A DNA stretch of 25,759 bases from a virus: IMG/VR virus record IMGVR_UViG_3300042898_000574, positions 1-25,759 of that record; one strand, 5' to 3'. The number at the start of each line of letters is the position of its first letter. Position 1 is the first letter of the stretch. Shown here piece after piece: positions 7,083 through 15,303 of this stretch. Both the position numbers and the translations under genes were made by a program. The notes beneath the pieces are model-generated. The model saw nothing but the letters and a program-made list of their open reading frames with translations, was not told where the DNA came from and made no database searches.

Positions 7083-9799
7083 TGTCGTATGTAGATGCTA
7101 TTCATAGCAGGGACGAAGACCGTATCTATGTCGTAGAGCGTGATGCAAATGGCAAACGCCAATATGTAGAACACCCTGCTAACTATGTTCTTTACTATGC
7201 TGATCCTAAAGGTAAGTTCCGTAGCATATACGGAGATCCAGTAGGTCGATTCACTACCCGCAAACGTGCAGAGTTTGAAAAAGAAAGACGTATCCTTTCG
7301 AATAAGAAATTATTTGAATCTGATGTGCCTGTGGTATTTCGCTGCCTCAGTGAACATTATCTTAAAGCAGACGCACCCAAACTTCACACTTGCTTCTTTG
7401 ACATTGAAGTAGACTTTGATCCTGAAAAAGGTTTCAGTCCTACTAGTGATCCATTCAATCCGGTAACTGCTATCAGTTGTTACTTAGATTGGTTAGATCA
7501 ACTAGTTACTATGGTCATTGCACCTAAGCACATGAGTGAAGAAACGGCACAAGAGATTGTTAGTCAATTTGATAACTGTTTGCTTTTCAAAAACGAGAAG
7601 GAAATGTTTGATGTGTTCTTTCAATTGATTGAAGATGCTGATGTACTGACTGGTTGGAACTCAGAAGGATACGATATTCCCTACATGGTCAATCGTGTTA
7701 CACGTGTGATGAGTAAAGATGACACTCGCAAGTTTTGCTTGTTGGGTCAACTACCTAAGCCTAGAGAGTATGAACGTTTCGGTAAGAAAGAAACAACTTA
7801 CGATTTAGTAGGTCGTATTCACATGGACTATTTACAACTCTACAAGAAGTATAACTATGAATCACGACATTCATATAAGTTAGACGCAATTGGTGAGATG
7901 GAAGTAGGTGAAAATAAAACTCAATATGAAGGCACTCTTGACCAATTGTACAACAAAGACTTTAAAAAGTTTATTGAATACAACAGACAAGATACAATGT
8001 TGGTGTTTAAGATTCACAAGAAACTTAAGTTCCTAGAACTAGCGAATCAACTAGCACATGAAAATACTGTACTGCTTCCAACAGTTATGGGTTCAGTAGC
8101 TATGATTGAAATGGCAATTTTTAACGAAGCACATGAACGTGGCTTAGTAGTACCAGATAAAAAACGAAAGGTTGAAAATGCAGAAGAAGTACAGCCGGCA
8201 GCAGGTGCCTTTGTTGCTACGCCGAAACGAGGAATGCACGAGTGGGTCGGTGCAGTCGATATCAACTCGCTCTACCCCTCGGTTATTCGTGCCCTTAACA
8301 TGGCAGGTGAAACCATCGTTGCTCAAATCAGACAAACAATCACAGACCAGTACATGAAAGATAAGGGCCTTCGTTTAGCAAGTGAAAAGAAACGATATAA
8401 AGAAGGTGATGATGATGTGACTGGTGCTATTCTATGGGAAAACTTGTTTGGTGCGTTAGAGTACACAGCAATTATGAACCAAGAACGTGGAACTATTCTT
8501 ACTGTAGACTATGAAGATGGTCGAAGTGTAGAAATGTCTGCGGCAGAAATCTGGAAACTAATTTTTGATAGCAACAAGCCCTGGATGCTTTCTGCAAATG
8601 GTACAATCTTTACCTATGAGAAAGAGGGTGTTGTCCCTGGTCTATTAACTCGCTGGTACAGTGATCGTAAAGAGATGCAGAAAAAGTTAAAAGAGTCAAC
8701 TACACCAGAAGATAGAGACTATTGGGATAAACGTCAACTAGTTCGTAAGATTTTATTGAACTCTGCTTACGGCGCACTATTGAATGAGCATTGTAGATTC
8801 TATGATAAGCGTATTGGTCAAAGTGTTACGCTATCTGGACGACAAATTGTAAAACACATGATGAGTAACATCAACGAATCCGTTGAAGGTGTGTATTCAC
8901 ATGAAGGCAATGCGATTGTATATGGTGATACTGATAGTTGTTACTTCACTGCTTATCCTACACTCAAACCACAGATTGATAAAGGTGAGTTAGTATGGGA
9001 TAAAGAACTTTGCATTGGACTGTATGATGGTATCGCAGACCAGGCTAATGAAAGTTTCCCATCATTCATGGAGAAAGCATTTCATGCTCCTCGCAAGAAC
9101 GGTGAAATTATCAAAGCCGGTCGTGAACTGATTGGTGATCGTGCTCTCTTTATGGTTAAAAAACGTTATGCTATCAACATCTTTGACAAAGAAGGCAAAC
9201 GCAAAGACAAAGATGGGCAAGGTGGCGATATCAAAGCTATGGGTCTTGACTTGAAACGTGCTGATACGCCCAAGTATGTGCAAGAATTCTTAATGAACAT
9301 ACTACAAATGGTTCTTCAACAGGGTAAAGGTCGTGATGATGTGATTGAAGCTATTAAAGACTTCAAGCGCATACTATCAGCACAAGATAGTTGGACAAAG
9401 GGTTCTCCTAAAGGTGTTAATAAATTGACATACTACGGTGACTTAGAAGCTAACAGTAAAAAAGGTCGTGAGAACATGCCCGGTCACGTTCGTGCGGCAT
9501 TAAACTATAACTATTTGCGCAGGGTTCACGGAGATCAATACAGTCAAAAGATTGTAGATGGTATGAAGATTGTCGTTTGTAAATTGAAACCTAATCCGTT
9601 GAACTTTACAAGCGTTGCTTATCCGGTTGATGAACTACGACTACCGCAATGGTTCACTGAATTACCATTTGACGATGCGGCAATGGAACAAACATTAGTT
9701 GATGAAAAGATTGACAACTTATTGGGCGTTCTTAATTGGGACATTCGTTCCAACACAGATGTCAAATCTACATTTGACGATTTGTTCAGTTTCGGTTAA
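7082..9799 (+). CDS. 43: Family B DNA polymerase, T4 gp43-type
   Basis: The 905-aa replicative polymerase with 3'-5' exonuclease is almost the same length as T4 gp43 (898). The proofreading motifs are present: Exo I FFDIEVDF (D107, E109), Exo II TGWNSEGYDIPY (D198) and Exo III EYNRQDT (D304). Polymerase motif A is DINSLYPSVI (D393), motif B KILLNSAYGALLNE, motif C YGDTDS (D616, D618), and a KKRYAI segment follows. All catalytic acidic residues are in place, so both activities look intact and no intein or split is seen. It starts by a 1-nt overlap with the DsbA-like gene and precedes the sliding clamp, its expected partner. Confidence 0.98.
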   Translation: MSYVDAIHSRDEDRIYVVERDANGKRQYVEHPANYVLYYADPKGKFRSIYGDPVGRFTTRKRAEFEKERRILSNKKLFESDVPVVFRCLSEHYLKADAPKLHTCFFDIEVDFDPEKGFSPTSDPFNPVTAISCYLDWLDQLVTMVIAPKHMSEETAQEIVSQFDNCLLFKNEKEMFDVFFQLIEDADVLTGWNSEGYDIPYMVNRVTRVMSKDDTRKFCLLGQLPKPREYERFGKKETTYDLVGRIHMDYLQLYKKYNYESRHSYKLDAIGEMEVGENKTQYEGTLDQLYNKDFKKFIEYNRQDTMLVFKIHKKLKFLELANQLAHENTVLLPTVMGSVAMIEMAIFNEAHERGLVVPDKKRKVENAEEVQPAAGAFVATPKRGMHEWVGAVDINSLYPSVIRALNMAGETIVAQIRQTITDQYMKDKGLRLASEKKRYKEGDDDVTGAILWENLFGALEYTAIMNQERGTILTVDYEDGRSVEMSAAEIWKLIFDSNKPWMLSANGTIFTYEKEGVVPGLLTRWYSDRKEMQKKLKESTTPEDRDYWDKRQLVRKILLNSAYGALLNEHCRFYDKRIGQSVTLSGRQIVKHMMSNINESVEGVYSHEGNAIVYGDTDSCYFTAYPTLKPQIDKGELVWDKELCIGLYDGIADQANESFPSFMEKAFHAPRKNGEIIKAGRELIGDRALFMVKKRYAINIFDKEGKRKDKDGQGGDIKAMGLDLKRADTPKYVQEFLMNILQMVLQQGKGRDDVIEAIKDFKRILSAQDSWTKGSPKGVNKLTYYGDLEANSKKGRENMPGHVRAALNYNYLRRVHGDQYSQKIVDGMKIVVCKLKPNPLNFTSVAYPVDELRLPQWFTELPFDDAAMEQTLVDEKIDNLLGVLNWDIRSNTDVKSTFDDLFSFG

Positions 9800-9806
9800 A
9801 TTCGAT

Positions 9807-9835
9807 TTGACTTTCGCAATATAAACCACTACAAT
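9807..9835 (+). promoter_or_regulatory. Sigma70-type promoter of the sliding clamp gene
   Basis: TTGACT (9807-9812) and TACAAT (9830-9835) have the ideal 17-nt spacing and lie in the 73-nt gap between polymerase and clamp. The AAAGGA ribosome site is just before the clamp ATG. The TTTGACTTT around the -35 is identical to that of the polymerase promoter, suggesting co-regulation with extra clamp expression. Confidence 0.75.
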
Positions 9836-9872
9836 ACACAATAATTCTTCTTAAATATTCTAAAGGAAAAAC

Positions 9873-10604
9873 ATGAAAGATACACTACAAAATATTATCC
9901 AGTATACTGCTGGTCTAGGTAACATTGATTTGATTAAAATCACTGGTACAGATACAGAAACTCAAATCGCTGCCATCGCAGAAGATAAGAGCGTTGTCAT
10001 TACTGGTACATTGGCTAACCCTCATCCCGAATTCATAGGTGTGTTCGGTATGCCTAACTTAGTTAAACTAAAAACTATTCTGGGCTTTGATGAGTATGAT
10101 GCTACATCAATCATCACACTTACACGCAAAGACCGTGATGGTGTTTCTACCCCAGATACAATTCACTTTGCAACAAAAGCGGGTGACTTTGTGAATGACT
10201 ATCGCTTGATGGCTAAGTCTATCATTGAAGAAAAAGTTAAGAGCTTTGTCTTTAAAGGTGCTGGTTGGAATGTTGAGTTCGAACCCAGCGTTGCTAGCAT
10301 CTTACGTTTGAAAAAACAAAGTCAGGCTAACAGCGAAGAAAACACCTTCGTTACTAAGACAGAGAACGGTGATCTAAAGATTTACTTTGGTGATATCAGC
10401 ACACACAGTGGTAACTTTGTGTTTCATGCAGGTGTTACTGGTGTATTAACAAAGTCATTTCAATGGCCCGTTACAGTAGTATCTAACATTCTTAGCTTAC
10501 CTGGTGATAAGATTTTTAAAATCAGTGACCAAGGTGCCGCTGAGATTGTAGTTAATAGTGGCATGGCAACATATCGTTACTTACTACCTGCACAAACAAA
10601 ATGA
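9873..10604 (+). CDS. 45: DNA polymerase sliding clamp, T4 gp45-type
   Basis: The 243-aa protein is slightly longer than T4 gp45 (228). gp45 forms a trimeric ring that tethers the polymerase and, in T4, also activates late transcription. Recognisable features are EFIGVFGMPNLVKLKTIL near residues 50-70, the alternation of beta strands and short helices, and the ending GMATYRYLLPAQ. Position directly after the polymerase, with its own promoter, supports the call. The stop overlaps the next ATG (ATGA). Clamp-loader genes are not in the window. Confidence 0.9.
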   Translation: MKDTLQNIIQYTAGLGNIDLIKITGTDTETQIAAIAEDKSVVITGTLANPHPEFIGVFGMPNLVKLKTILGFDEYDATSIITLTRKDRDGVSTPDTIHFATKAGDFVNDYRLMAKSIIEEKVKSFVFKGAGWNVEFEPSVASILRLKKQSQANSEENTFVTKTENGDLKIYFGDISTHSGNFVFHAGVTGVLTKSFQWPVTVVSNILSLPGDKIFKISDQGAAEIVVNSGMATYRYLLPAQTK

Positions 10605-10987
10605 TTGAAACTATAGTTGGTGGTGAGTTTATGAACGTGACTAGTTATAAGGGAGCAACCCCTTATATTGGTCAAACTAATATCCCCATGGTAGGCGCGG
10701 TATCATATGATTCATCTAGTCAATATATGAAAGTATATGATGGTTCTGTTTGGCAAAAGGTAGGGGGCGGCAATGCTACTGTCAATCTAACACCAAACGC
10801 TATTGCTATACTCAAGTGGGCTGAGAAGAAGATGTTTGAAGAAACAGAATACGAACAGCTTGCTAAAACCAACCCCACTATCAAAAGTTTGTTAGATGAA
10901 ATGAACAAGTATAAGGATCAAATTGAAATGGTTAAAGTTCTACTAAAAAGTTCTGGAAACGAACCAATAGAAATGATGGGCAGTTAA
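10601..10987 (+). CDS. Hypothetical protein with fibre-like N-terminus and helical C-terminus
   Basis: The 128-aa protein is coupled to the clamp by ATGA and to the next gene by TAATG. Residues about 31-54 (VGAVSYDSSSQYMKVYDGS, then VWQKV) match a beta motif common in phage fibre and structural proteins. The rest, from LTPNAIAILKWAEKKM to the end, is helical and charged and may form a coiled coil. A second possible start is ATG 10631, with GGTGAG at 10622-10627, which would remove ten residues. A structural-like motif inside a replication operon is odd. Function unknown. Confidence 0.72.
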   Translation: MIETIVGGEFMNVTSYKGATPYIGQTNIPMVGAVSYDSSSQYMKVYDGSVWQKVGGGNATVNLTPNAIAILKWAEKKMFEETEYEQLAKTNPTIKSLLDEMNKYKDQIEMVKVLLKSSGNEPIEMMGS

Positions 10988-12531
10988 TGGATCAAGTTAA
11001 TTTATCAGCGACTCATAACCCAGACTGGGCATTGTTCTTACCTGCAGTCAGTAGTTTTTATATCTCTGGCTTAGGTAAACAACGTAAGGGTGAGCCGTAC
11101 TTTGACCAAGCACGTATCCCTGCACAGTTTAACGGTGATGTTGAGAAACTTAACTTTCTTAACAGCAAAGAAGGTCTCTATTATTACAAATGGGGACTGT
11201 ACTCTGCTGGTCATGCTAACTTAGATACAACTGTAAACGATCCTAGTGAAAGTATCATTAGAGAACGTGAAGCTGGTACATTCATGTTGGGTGACAGTGG
11301 TGGATTTCAGATTCTTAAAGGTCAATGGCCTGCTGACTGGAAGGATCCTAACTGTCCTCGTGCAATGGTAAAGCGTAAAACTGTATTGAACTGGATGGAC
11401 ACATACATGGATTATGGTATGTGTTTAGATATCCCTTCACAGTCTTTAACTACTTTTGGTATGAAAGATAAGAATGGTAATAGTCTTCATGGTATCAGTA
11501 CCATTGAAGAAGCAATTACCGCTACTCATATTAACAACGAATACTTTATTAACAATCGTTCGGGTAAATGTAAATTCTTAAATGTATTGCAAGGTCGCAA
11601 TCATGGTCAGTCAGAAGACTGGTATGCTGAGATGAAAAAATATTGTGACCCAAATATCTATCCAGATAATCATTTTAATGGCTGGGCGTTTGGGGGTCAG
11701 AATAAGATTGATGTACACTTGATGTTAACACGCATGGTCGATATCATCCATGATGGGTTACTGGTAGAAGGTAAACATGATTTAATTCACTGTTTGGGTA
11801 CAAGTATCTTAGAGTATGCTGTATTGTTTAGTGATATTCAACGTGCTATCCGCAAATATCATAATCCTAATCTACAAATTACCTTTGACTGTGCAAGTCC
11901 TTTCTTTAGTGCGGCTAAAGGTTTAGCGTATTTCAATACAAGTATTGAGCATAATAAGAAATGGTCATACAGTATGGAAAAGACTGCTGAGAAAAAGTCT
12001 TACTCAACTGACACTCGCAAGTTTAAGGACGCAGTGTTAGCAGAAGGCATCCATAAAGTCTTTACAGATAGTCCAGTAACTGATAAACTAGAGCTTAGGG
12101 ACTTATGTTATCGTGGTGTAGGTTTCTTAGGACAGCATGGTAAAGAAACTAAAACCAGTTGGGATACATTGAGCTATACACTTCTGCAAAGTCATAATGT
12201 GTTTACACATATGTCAGCAGTTCAAGAGGCTAATCGTCAATATGATACAGGAGTTGTTCCTAAAATGTTAATGAATGAACAGTTTGAACGTGTTCTATTC
12301 AAAGACGTTATTGATGAGGTCTTTTCTAAGAAGAACAAGCAAGAAGCTATCGACTTGATTAATCAAAACAGTAGATTATGGATGCAGTTTCAGTCAGGTA
12401 GTCAAGGTATCAGTGGTAAGAGAACGGTAAATGCAATGACTATGTTTGACCAATTGTTTGAAACAGAATCAGAGGTTGACGAAGTTATTGAAGATAGTGA
12501 TGATGAAATTTCAAAAGTATTAGGAGAATGA
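10987..12531 (+). CDS. dpdA: TGT-like guanine transglycosylase, DpdA family candidate
   Basis: The 514-aa protein resembles tRNA-guanine transglycosylase; phage DpdA relatives exchange guanine for a 7-deazaguanine base in DNA. Family landmarks appear in the correct order: LGDSGGFQ with D103 (TGT base-binding D102 region), VLQGRNH with Q202 (TGT VQGG), GWAFGGQ with G236-G237 (TGT GlavGG), and TFDCASPF with D301, the position of the catalytic nucleophile. The Cys/His zinc cluster of bacterial TGT is not evident, and a C-terminal extension of about 150 residues ends in an acidic tail. These differences, and FolE, QueD and QueE within 11 kb, favour a DNA-modifying enzyme over tRNA modification. 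The last codons supply AGGAG for the next gene. Confidence 0.82.
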   Translation: MDQVNLSATHNPDWALFLPAVSSFYISGLGKQRKGEPYFDQARIPAQFNGDVEKLNFLNSKEGLYYYKWGLYSAGHANLDTTVNDPSESIIREREAGTFMLGDSGGFQILKGQWPADWKDPNCPRAMVKRKTVLNWMDTYMDYGMCLDIPSQSLTTFGMKDKNGNSLHGISTIEEAITATHINNEYFINNRSGKCKFLNVLQGRNHGQSEDWYAEMKKYCDPNIYPDNHFNGWAFGGQNKIDVHLMLTRMVDIIHDGLLVEGKHDLIHCLGTSILEYAVLFSDIQRAIRKYHNPNLQITFDCASPFFSAAKGLAYFNTSIEHNKKWSYSMEKTAEKKSYSTDTRKFKDAVLAEGIHKVFTDSPVTDKLELRDLCYRGVGFLGQHGKETKTSWDTLSYTLLQSHNVFTHMSAVQEANRQYDTGVVPKMLMNEQFERVLFKDVIDEVFSKKNKQEAIDLINQNSRLWMQFQSGSQGISGKRTVNAMTMFDQLFETESEVDEVIEDSDDEISKVLGE

Positions 12532-12532
12532 T

Positions 12533-12745
12533 ATGCCATATAGAAGTCGTATTAAGACACTAGAAGAATCAGTACGTATGTTAGATGACCAAATCTTTCA
12601 TTTAGAAAAATCTAAAGAAACTGATGTTGGGAAAATTCGTAAGTTACAGGAAATGAAAGATTTGTACAATAAAGAACTGCGCCTAATGATTAGGGCGCAA
12701 TGGGACAATGACCACAATACGGTCGATTTAGGAGATGATAGATAA
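12533..12745 (+). CDS. Small coiled-coil hypothetical protein
   Basis: The 70-aa, highly charged, helical protein has heptad-like spacing across IKTLEESVRMLDDQIFHLEK. It lies 1 nt after the transglycosylase stop, with AGGAG inside the end of that gene, and overlaps the next start by 1 nt (TAATG). It contains a strong imperfect hairpin near its 3' end (12678-12699). No family was recognised; a partner or adaptor role for the neighbouring enzyme would be speculation. Confidence 0.68.
   Translation: MPYRSRIKTLEESVRMLDDQIFHLEKSKETDVGKIRKLQEMKDLYNKELRLMIRAQWDNDHNTVDLGDDR
12678..12699 (+). other. Hairpin inside the small coiled-coil gene
   Basis: TGCGCCTAA (12678-12686) and TTAGGGCGCA (12690-12699) pair around TGA with one unpaired base. 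The stem is GC-rich for this genome. It lies about 45 nt before the next start codon, so it could affect mRNA processing or translation. Confidence 0.35.
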
Positions 12746-13197
12746 TGGAACAAAGAGAACAAGCACTACTAGAACAACGTGGCCGTATTAAGCAGGCTGC
12801 AATTCGTACAATTTTCGTAACCTTTCGAAAAGAAGGCATTCATTGTTATCCATCTGCAGGTCACGATCCAGCACTAGCAACAGGCGATGAATATGATGTT
12901 AGCTTTTTAGGAACCCCACATCGTCACATTTTTCACTTTGAAGTGGCGATTGAAGTATTTCACAACGATAGGGATATTGAGTTCATTCAATTCAAACGAT
13001 GGTTAGAGAATCAATATTCTCAAGGCATTCTTGAATTGAATTACAAAAGTTGTGAAATGATTAGTGATGATCTTTATGAGATTATCGCAACTCGATATCC
13101 AGATCGTAATATCGCTATCACTGTCGCAGAAGATGGTGAGAACGGTGCTACGATTCATTACAACAAAACTAAACCTTATCAACAACTCGCTATTTAA
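12745..13197 (+). CDS. Conserved hypothetical protein, possible T-fold
   Basis: The 150-aa protein is translationally coupled to the upstream gene. I recall similar proteins in cyanophages without a function. The order of elements resembles the T-fold of the PTPS/QueD enzymes: RHIFHFEVAIEVF (like the metal-binding HGH strand), DIEFIQFKRWLE (like the DFxxLK segment), SCEMISDDLYEII (like PTxENLAxxI) and ITVAEDGENGATIHY (like V-x-E-T strand). A full metal-binding triad cannot be assigned, so it may be a non-enzymatic or divergent member. Location next to the transglycosylase makes a deazapurine-related role worth testing, but this is inference. Confidence 0.7.
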   Translation: MEQREQALLEQRGRIKQAAIRTIFVTFRKEGIHCYPSAGHDPALATGDEYDVSFLGTPHRHIFHFEVAIEVFHNDRDIEFIQFKRWLENQYSQGILELNYKSCEMISDDLYEIIATRYPDRNIAITVAEDGENGATIHYNKTKPYQQLAI

Positions 13198-13209
13198 AGG
13201 ATTATCAAA

Positions 13210-13419
13210 ATGGCAAAAAATAACAACCTTCAACCCAACCCACGTGTTTATCAAATTTTTGAAGACCTTGAGAAATACAAGGAATTCTGCGTAGACTATG
13301 GGTATAAGTTTGACGAGGCAACGTTGTATGACATGCGCAGTTTTGCGTATCGTCAGCATACAAAACAGCTTAGTAATAAGTGGCCTAAAGATTCATGGGA
13401 AGATGCAATTCGCAGATGA
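13210..13419 (+). CDS. Small conserved phage hypothetical protein
   Basis: The 69-aa protein is preceded by AAAGGATT. The pattern NPRVYQIFEDLEKYKEFC, then DYGYKF, then MRSFAYRQHTKQL is one I recall from T4-like cyanophage small proteins, without known function. Its final codons overlap the next gene's ATG (ATGA at 13416). It is basic and predicted mostly helical, with no membrane segment. Confidence 0.75.
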   Translation: MAKNNNLQPNPRVYQIFEDLEKYKEFCVDYGYKFDEATLYDMRSFAYRQHTKQLSNKWPKDSWEDAIRR

Positions 13420-14219
13420 ACGTAGTAATTGGCATAGGGGATAGTTGGACTCAAGGTCAAGGTGGTTACCCTGACCATATATGGTCTCAATATAAAGGCA
13501 ATGTCGATGTTCCTATGGGAAAAGACGAGCATTTATTTACGTATGAATTAGAAAATTCATGGGTTAATGTCCTATGCCGAGATCATATCACTGACCATAC
13601 ACCCGTAAACTTAGGAATGCGTGGATGCGGGAATAGAGGCGCAGTTAGACAACTTTATTTCATTGACAAAAAAATCAGAGATAATATTTCAGGTGGTTAC
13701 CTGATTTTTTTGTTAAGTGGTTGGGATAGATTTGATTTCTTCTCAAAAAACATGTTGCAACAACACTATCCTTATAATACAGTATACCCTTATGATAATG
13801 GTAATAAACTTTGGAAGTTGTATTTTGAAGAAGCGCATAGTCAGGAATCAGTTATAACTGAAACCCTATGTTGTATATTGGAAGCACAAACATTTGCCAA
13901 AGCACATAATTTAAAGTTTATTTTTGCTAATGCGTTTGATCCTCGGGGAATAGAAGAATTCAATATGTTTTCTAATCTTGCGGAACAAATAGATTTTAAC
14001 AATTATTTGAATGGTCACGTAGATTACAAAACCTTTGTTGATAAACTAATGTTATTAGACGGTTATTCTAAGGAACAGTTGAGCAACGCATACACTATCT
14101 GCCGAGAATTAACTAAACCCAATAAACATATGACTAAATGTTTTCATCCTACAGTAGACGGTTACAAAATTATAGCTTATGAGCTATATAGCTTTATTAC
14201 GAGAGTTACGCATGGCTGA
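13416..14219 (+). CDS. SGNH/GDSL hydrolase-like protein
   Basis: Starting at the ATGA overlap (13416) gives 267 aa and places IGIGDSWTQG at the very N-terminus, the expected site of block I with nucleophile S10. FHPTVDGY near the C-terminus provides H244 in the usual H-P-(S/T)-x-x-G block. The acidic residue three positions before this His, usual in SGNH enzymes, is a Lys here, so catalysis is uncertain. The middle has a GMRGCGNRG segment that could give the Gly and Asn oxyanion residues. SGNH enzymes remove acyl groups from glycans or lipids. The gene is followed by a radical SAM enzyme, a nucleotidyltransferase and a glycosyltransferase, suggesting glycan work. An attenuator-like structure lies inside it. 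Confidence 0.7.
   Translation: MNVVIGIGDSWTQGQGGYPDHIWSQYKGNVDVPMGKDEHLFTYELENSWVNVLCRDHITDHTPVNLGMRGCGNRGAVRQLYFIDKKIRDNISGGYLIFLLSGWDRFDFFSKNMLQQHYPYNTVYPYDNGNKLWKLYFEEAHSQESVITETLCCILEAQTFAKAHNLKFIFANAFDPRGIEEFNMFSNLAEQIDFNNYLNGHVDYKTFVDKLMLLDGYSKEQLSNAYTICRELTKPNKHMTKCFHPTVDGYKIIAYELYSFITRVTHG
13666..13713 (+). other. Terminator/antiterminator-like inverted repeats within the SGNH gene
   Basis: TCAGGT (13689-13694), GGTT, ACCTGA (13699-13704) and seven T residues (13705-13711) form an intrinsic-terminator-like hairpin. Its 3' arm plus the T-run (13701-13713) is also the perfect 13-nt reverse complement of 13666-13678, so an alternative longer hairpin excludes the first. It is seen directly, but lies in coding sequence. 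Confidence 0.35.
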
Positions 14220-15303
14220 AATACTTAAAGAATATGTTTGCACTAAACCTTTTAACTACATAGATGCCCAAGATAATACACTGTGGGTTTGTTGTCCTAG
14301 TTGGTGTCCTTCTAATTTAATAGGTGAGGCAAAATCTCATTATAATGTCAATGAACATTGGCACGGGGATATTGCATCTGATATTAGAAAATCAGTGTTT
14401 GATGGTAGCTATAGTCATTGCAACAAAAAAGTGTGCCCAGATTTATCGCAGTTGATTAACACCGGTAAAGTTCCTAGTTCTTTTTTATCTAAAAAAGATT
14501 TCAAAAAAAAATATAACATTTCTTCCATTGAAGATTTAGAAAATTTCGAAGGACTACCTGAAGAAATATTGTTTGGGTTTGATCGTAGTTGTAATTTAAA
14601 ATGTCCTAGCTGCCGCGCTGATATTGTAACCAATGATGATCCCGAATCAGATGCATACAAGAACAAATTACATCTACTCAATTCAATAGAAAAACACTTT
14701 TCCAAGTCACTACGAAGAATGATGATTACTGGTAGTGGTGATCCTTTTTATTCTAAAATTTATCGTGATTACTTGATAAATTTTGATGTAAGTAAATATC
14801 CAAATTTACAAGACATACAAATCATTACTAATGGTATACTACTAACTGAAAAAATGTGGGGTAGTCTGCAAGCTAAACCATTTATAAAAACTATTGAAAT
14901 CAGTGTGGATGCTGGAACCAAAGATACATATGAGAATGTAACTAGACTAAACGGTAATTGGGATAAACTTATTGATAACATAACATTTTTAAGTAAGCAA
15001 TCTAGTATATCAAACATGATTTTTTCAATGGTGGTAAGTCAGTATAACTATAAAGAGATGCACACATTTTATCAGACGATTCGAAATATATTCGAAGGGT
15101 CATCAATTAACGTTGATATTAACTATCGGCAAATTGTACATTGGACTGCATCATCATATACTATCGAAGATATTAGTAATATATCAGTTTTTAATCCAAT
15201 ACATCTAAAATTTAAGAATTTTATTGAAGAATTCAATAAGGTTCGAATTTTACCCAAAGTATCACACAACTTCCATCATTTGAAAGAATTCTATGACAAA
15301 TAA
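14212..15303 (+). CDS. Radical SAM enzyme with N-terminal SPASM-like Cys cluster
   Basis: The chosen start at 14212 overlaps the upstream stop by 8 nt and gives 363 aa; an upstream ATG at 14179 is less likely. The radical SAM motif is CNLKCPSC (C127, C131, C134), followed by MITGSGDPF, the GGE-like strand, and ISVDAGTKDTYENVTR, typical of this fold. Before it, residues 10-75 hold C10, CCPSWC (C27, C28, C32), C70 and C75, resembling a SPASM-type auxiliary Fe-S cluster region. SPASM normally follows the radical SAM domain, so this order is unusual. Such enzymes modify peptides, sugars or cofactors; the substrate is unknown. It is coupled to the nucleotidyltransferase-cupin gene by an 11-nt overlap. 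Confidence 0.86.
   Translation: MAEILKEYVCTKPFNYIDAQDNTLWVCCPSWCPSNLIGEAKSHYNVNEHWHGDIASDIRKSVFDGSYSHCNKKVCPDLSQLINTGKVPSSFLSKKDFKKKYNISSIEDLENFEGLPEEILFGFDRSCNLKCPSCRADIVTNDDPESDAYKNKLHLLNSIEKHFSKSLRRMMITGSGDPFYSKIYRDYLINFDVSKYPNLQDIQIITNGILLTEKMWGSLQAKPFIKTIEISVDAGTKDTYENVTRLNGNWDKLIDNITFLSKQSSISNMIFSMVVSQYNYKEMHTFYQTIRNIFEGSSINVDINYRQIVHWTASSYTIEDISNISVFNPIHLKFKNFIEEFNKVRILPKVSHNFHHLKEFYDK

Noticed and set aside
13003-13359. 118-codon frame on the - strand
   Set aside because: It is antisense to two well-supported + strand genes, has no ribosome site and no recognisable domain.
14171-14188. TATAGCT/AGCTATA hairpin at the end of the SGNH gene
   Set aside because: A short AT-rich palindrome in coding sequence, too likely by chance; no T-run.
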